This document shows, piece after piece, positions 62,221-64,000 of a stretch of 64,000 nt of DNA. The DNA is from Glycomyces sp. L485. GTDB taxonomy: Bacteria; Actinomycetota; Actinomycetes; Mycobacteriales; Micromonosporaceae. The first letter of the stretch is position 1, and every line of letters starts with the position of its first letter. The notes below the pieces were generated by a model. The model had not been told where the DNA came from. It made no database searches and saw only the letters and a program-made list of their open reading frames with translations. A program made the translations under genes and the position numbers. The DNA lies in assembly GCF_022548875.1 (NCBI RefSeq), contig NZ_JAKZEW010000009.1, positions 1-64,000 of the forward strand, in the 5' to 3' direction.

Positions 62221-62688
62221 CTAGACGTCGATCCTGCTGCGGCGCTTAAGCAACCACAGCCCCGCGACGGCCACCGCGGCCGCCGCCGCGCCGGTCAGCG
62301 CGAGCGCGGCCGCCGGGTCCGACGCCGTCGAGCCCGATCCGGTCTTCGCGCCCGTGCCGTCCGCCACGGTCAGCTTCCCTGAGGCCGTATCGTCCCCGCA
62401 CCGCACTGCGATCGTGTACATCCCCGCCCTCCACTCGTTCGGCACCACGAACGAGCCCTGCGCCTGACCGTCCGCGACCGGCATGTCCACCTTCAGGGCG
62501 GTGTCCTTCACCGTCGCGGTGGCATTCTCCGAGCAGCTCGCGGCTACGACCGTCACCGTCGTGCCGGCGGTCGCCGTCACCGGTGTCAAGGTCACCGTGA
62601 CGGCGGCGTTCGCTCCGGTCGCCGCCGCGAGCGCCAGACCCGCTCCCAGCGTCACCGCCGCGGTGAGTCTCCTGACGGCCTGCAACAT
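62221..62688 (-). CDS. Surface protein with LAXTG-type sorting signal
   Basis: This 155-residue exported protein has a signal peptide (residues 1-28, ending ANA). A small beta-sandwich-like domain (about 29-110) contains two cysteines (ASCSEN and VRCGDD) that may form a disulfide. A Gly/Ser/Thr linker follows, then LALTG, a hydrophobic helix and [15 protein letters not shown] fits the LAXTG motif used by class E sortases in high-GC actinobacteria. It is followed immediately by a sortase gene. The domain type is not recognised. Confidence 0.82.
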   Translation of the reverse strand: MLQAVRRLTAAVTLGAGLALAAATGANAAVTVTLTPVTATAGTTVTVVAASCSENATATVKDTALKVDMPVADGQAQGSFVVPNEWRAGMYTIAVRCGDDTASGKLTVADGTGAKTGSGSTASDPAAALALTGAAAAAVAVAGLWLLKRRSRIDV

Positions 62689-62831
62689 GGGCGTCCTCCC
62701 CGGTCGTCTCGGCGCCGATATCGCCTCTCGACCACGCTAATCGCCGCTCCGGCGACCCGAACTCGATTCGAGGAAAATTCAATCCGGTTGTCAGGGTGGA
62801 GAACATCGCCGTCATCTGCGACGATGAAGGC

Positions 62832-63314
62832 ATGAAGGTTCCCGGGAGCGGCCTTGTCAGCGGTCTCGCCGCCACCGCGCGCACCGCCACGCGACGCGCC
62901 GTCACCCGCCAGTACCCCGAGCACGAGCCCGAACTGCCCGAACGCACCCGCGGCGTCATCGCGCTCCTCGAACCGAACTGCACCTCCTGCATGCTGTGCG
63001 CCCGCGAGTGCCCCGACTGGTGCATCTACATCGACTCGCACAAGGAGACCGTCGAGGCCGAGGGCGCGGCCCGACCGCGCCAGGTCAATGTCCTCGACCG
63101 GTTCGACATCGACTTCTCCCTGTGCATGTACTGCGGCATCTGCGTCGACGTCTGCCCCTTCGACGCGCTGTTCTGGGCGAGCGACTTCGACTACGCCGAG
63201 GGCGACATCCGCGACCTGCTCCACGACAAGGAGCACCTGGGGGAGTGGATGGAAGGCGTCCCCGCCTCAGCACTTCCCGAATCGACCCCCGCTCGGGAAG
63301 CGCAGGGCCGATGA
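62832..63314 (+). CDS. nuoI: NADH-quinone oxidoreductase subunit I
   Basis: This 160-residue ferredoxin-type subunit of complex I binds two 4Fe-4S clusters through [15 protein letters not shown] and [14 protein letters not shown]. These clusters (N6a/N6b) pass electrons towards quinone. I prefer ATG 62832, which gives the usual MxxPGSGL N-terminus; GTG 62796 is in frame. nuoJ follows with an ATGA overlap, but neither nuoH before nor nuoK after is present. Confidence 0.95.
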   Translation: MKVPGSGLVSGLAATARTATRRAVTRQYPEHEPELPERTRGVIALLEPNCTSCMLCARECPDWCIYIDSHKETVEAEGAARPRQVNVLDRFDIDFSLCMYCGICVDVCPFDALFWASDFDYAEGDIRDLLHDKEHLGEWMEGVPASALPESTPAREAQGR

Positions 63315-63838
63315 CCCTCGCCGACGTGCTCCTGCTGGCGTTCGGGCTGCTCGCGCTCGGTGCGGCGCTGGCGGTCGTCACGACCCGCCGGATCGTCCGG
63401 GCCGGGCTGTGGCTCGCCGTGGCCTTCGCGGGGATCGCGGGGGCCGCGCTGGTCCTGACGGCGGAGTTCCTCGCGTGGGTGCTCGTGCTCATCTACGTCG
63501 GCGCGATCGTGGTGCTGCTGCTGTTCGCGACGATGCTCACCAAGGCTCCCACCGACGCCTCGGACGAACTGGACCGGAGTCGGCTGCCCGGCGCGTTCCT
63601 CGCCGGGGGCGTCGGCCTCGGCTTGGCCGCCGTGCTCGTCGGATCGTTCGGGTGGACGAGGGTGAGCCTGTCGGGCCGCGCCGCGGGGGACGCCTCGGCC
63701 GTCGGAGAGGAGATCTTCGCGAACTGGGTCCTGCCGTTCGAGGTGCTGTCGCTGCTGCTCCTCGCGGCCCTGGTCGGTGCGATCGCGGTCTCCACGAGAG
63801 ACGCCGCGCGCAACAATCGTGCAACAGAGGCCGACTAG
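63311..63838 (+). CDS. nuoJ: NADH-quinone oxidoreductase subunit J
   Basis: This 175-residue membrane subunit of complex I has five hydrophobic helices. The typical NuoJ stretch [20 protein letters not shown] forms the third helix, including the pi-bulge region near the conserved tyrosine. It starts by overlap with nuoI. The gene that follows encodes a DUF885 protein, so the usual nuoKLMN run is missing here. Confidence 0.94.
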   Translation: MTLADVLLLAFGLLALGAALAVVTTRRIVRAGLWLAVAFAGIAGAALVLTAEFLAWVLVLIYVGAIVVLLLFATMLTKAPTDASDELDRSRLPGAFLAGGVGLGLAAVLVGSFGWTRVSLSGRAAGDASAVGEEIFANWVLPFEVLSLLLLAALVGAIAVSTRDAARNNRATEAD

Positions 63839-63859
63839 CCGAGCGGTAAGCTACCGGCC

Positions 63860-64000
63860 ATGACCTCACCGATATTCGCCCTGGCCGACGAGTACATCAC
63901 CTCATTCGCTCGGCTGCACCCCATGGCGGCCGGTTCGATCGGCATCAAGGGGGACTTCGGCGTCGCCTCCGATCTCGGTCCCGACGCCGAGGCCGAGCGG
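63860..64000 (+). CDS. DUF885 family protein, N-terminal part only
   Basis: The first 47 codons of a gene running off the window. The start MTSPIFALADEYITSFARL followed by HPMAAGSIGIKGDFG resembles the N-terminus of DUF885 proteins, helical putative metallopeptidases (LADRYVDEF... PVAATRLGI pattern). It starts at ATG 63860, 21 bases after nuoJ. Nothing can be said of its catalytic motifs. Confidence 0.7.
   Translation, partial: MTSPIFALADEYITSFARLHPMAAGSIGIKGDFGVASDLGPDAEAER

Noticed and set aside
1-64000. CRISPR arrays, insertion sequences, prophage or integrase genes
   Set aside because: I saw no regularly spaced direct repeats, transposase or integrase motifs, or terminal inverted repeats. 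The tRNA genes have no integrase or duplicated 3' end beside them.

Overview
The window is high-GC DNA with GTG starts, many ATGA/GTGA stop-start overlaps and actinobacterial gene content. Examples are a conservon (histidine kinase-like protein, roadblock, DUF742, GTPase), a UUA-decoding tRNA-Leu of the bldA kind, EccA/mycosin/SseB genes linked to type VII secretion, a MarP-Nudix-TlpA-Nth block, a tRNA-Thr/tRNA-Met/rpmG/hadAB block and class E/F-type sortase biology. A member of the Micromonosporales/Glycomycetales side of the Actinomycetota is my best guess; no 16S gene is present to settle it.

Layout. 1-4.8 kb: tRNA-Leu(UAA), then a cvnABCD conservon followed by a GAF-domain gene. 4.8-9.4 kb: an acyl-CoA dehydrogenase (minus), a secreted 5'-nucleotidase, a Bax-inhibitor-1 family membrane protein and a small hypothetical gene. 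9.7-14 kb: a lactococcin-972-like bacteriocin locus with a small LuxR-type regulator, a four-cysteine secreted peptide, a strong hairpin, two FtsX-like permease halves and an ABC ATPase. 14-19 kb (minus): a second ABC system with a LacI-type operator, then a FUSC-family transporter. 19-23 kb: guaA, a tandem Nudix protein, and a methyltransferase-like/phosphatidylserine decarboxylase fusion. 23-26.3 kb: two thioester-domain, sortase-anchored surface proteins, then chorismate mutase behind a Phe/Tyr leader-peptide attenuator. 26.3-33.6 kb: pcrA, an M23 peptidase, an iron-boxed heme oxygenase-DUF2470 fusion, a tiny secreted repeat protein, and a membrane GAF-GGDEF-EAL protein. 33.6-36.5 kb: tRNA-Thr, tRNA-Met, rpmG, hadA, hadB, a 3-hydroxyacyl-CoA dehydrogenase and a cobalamin adenosyltransferase.

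36.6-41.3 kb: a four-gene YtfQ-YtfR-YtfT-YjfF type sugar ABC importer. 41.3-43.5 kb: a CopB-type copper ATPase with a CsoR-type operator. 43.6-45.7 kb: an ABC exporter with its own XRE regulator. 45.9-48.9 kb: an EccA-like AAA ATPase and a serine hydrolase. 49-55.3 kb (minus): DUF2550 and atpC detached from the rest of the ATP synthase genes, crp, marP, Nudix, tlpA, nth and a mycosin-like protease. 55.5-58.1 kb: an SseB-domain protein and a small partner. 58.2-61.3 kb: a Gfo/Idh - DUF993 - sugar isomerase operon of unknown substrate. 61.5-62.7 kb (minus): an LAXTG surface protein and a class F sortase. 62.8-64 kb: nuoI and nuoJ without other nuo genes, then the start of a DUF885 gene.

The strongest regulatory signals read directly from the sequence are the FYFYY leader peptide with competing terminator and antiterminator before chorismate mutase, the DtxR/IdeR-like box before heme oxygenase, and the CsoR-like palindrome before the copper ATPase. 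The most system-like novelty candidates are the disulfide-capable lactococcin-972 locus, the DUF993 sugar operon, and the cell-surface set of two LPXTG thioester proteins plus an LAXTG protein next to a sortase.
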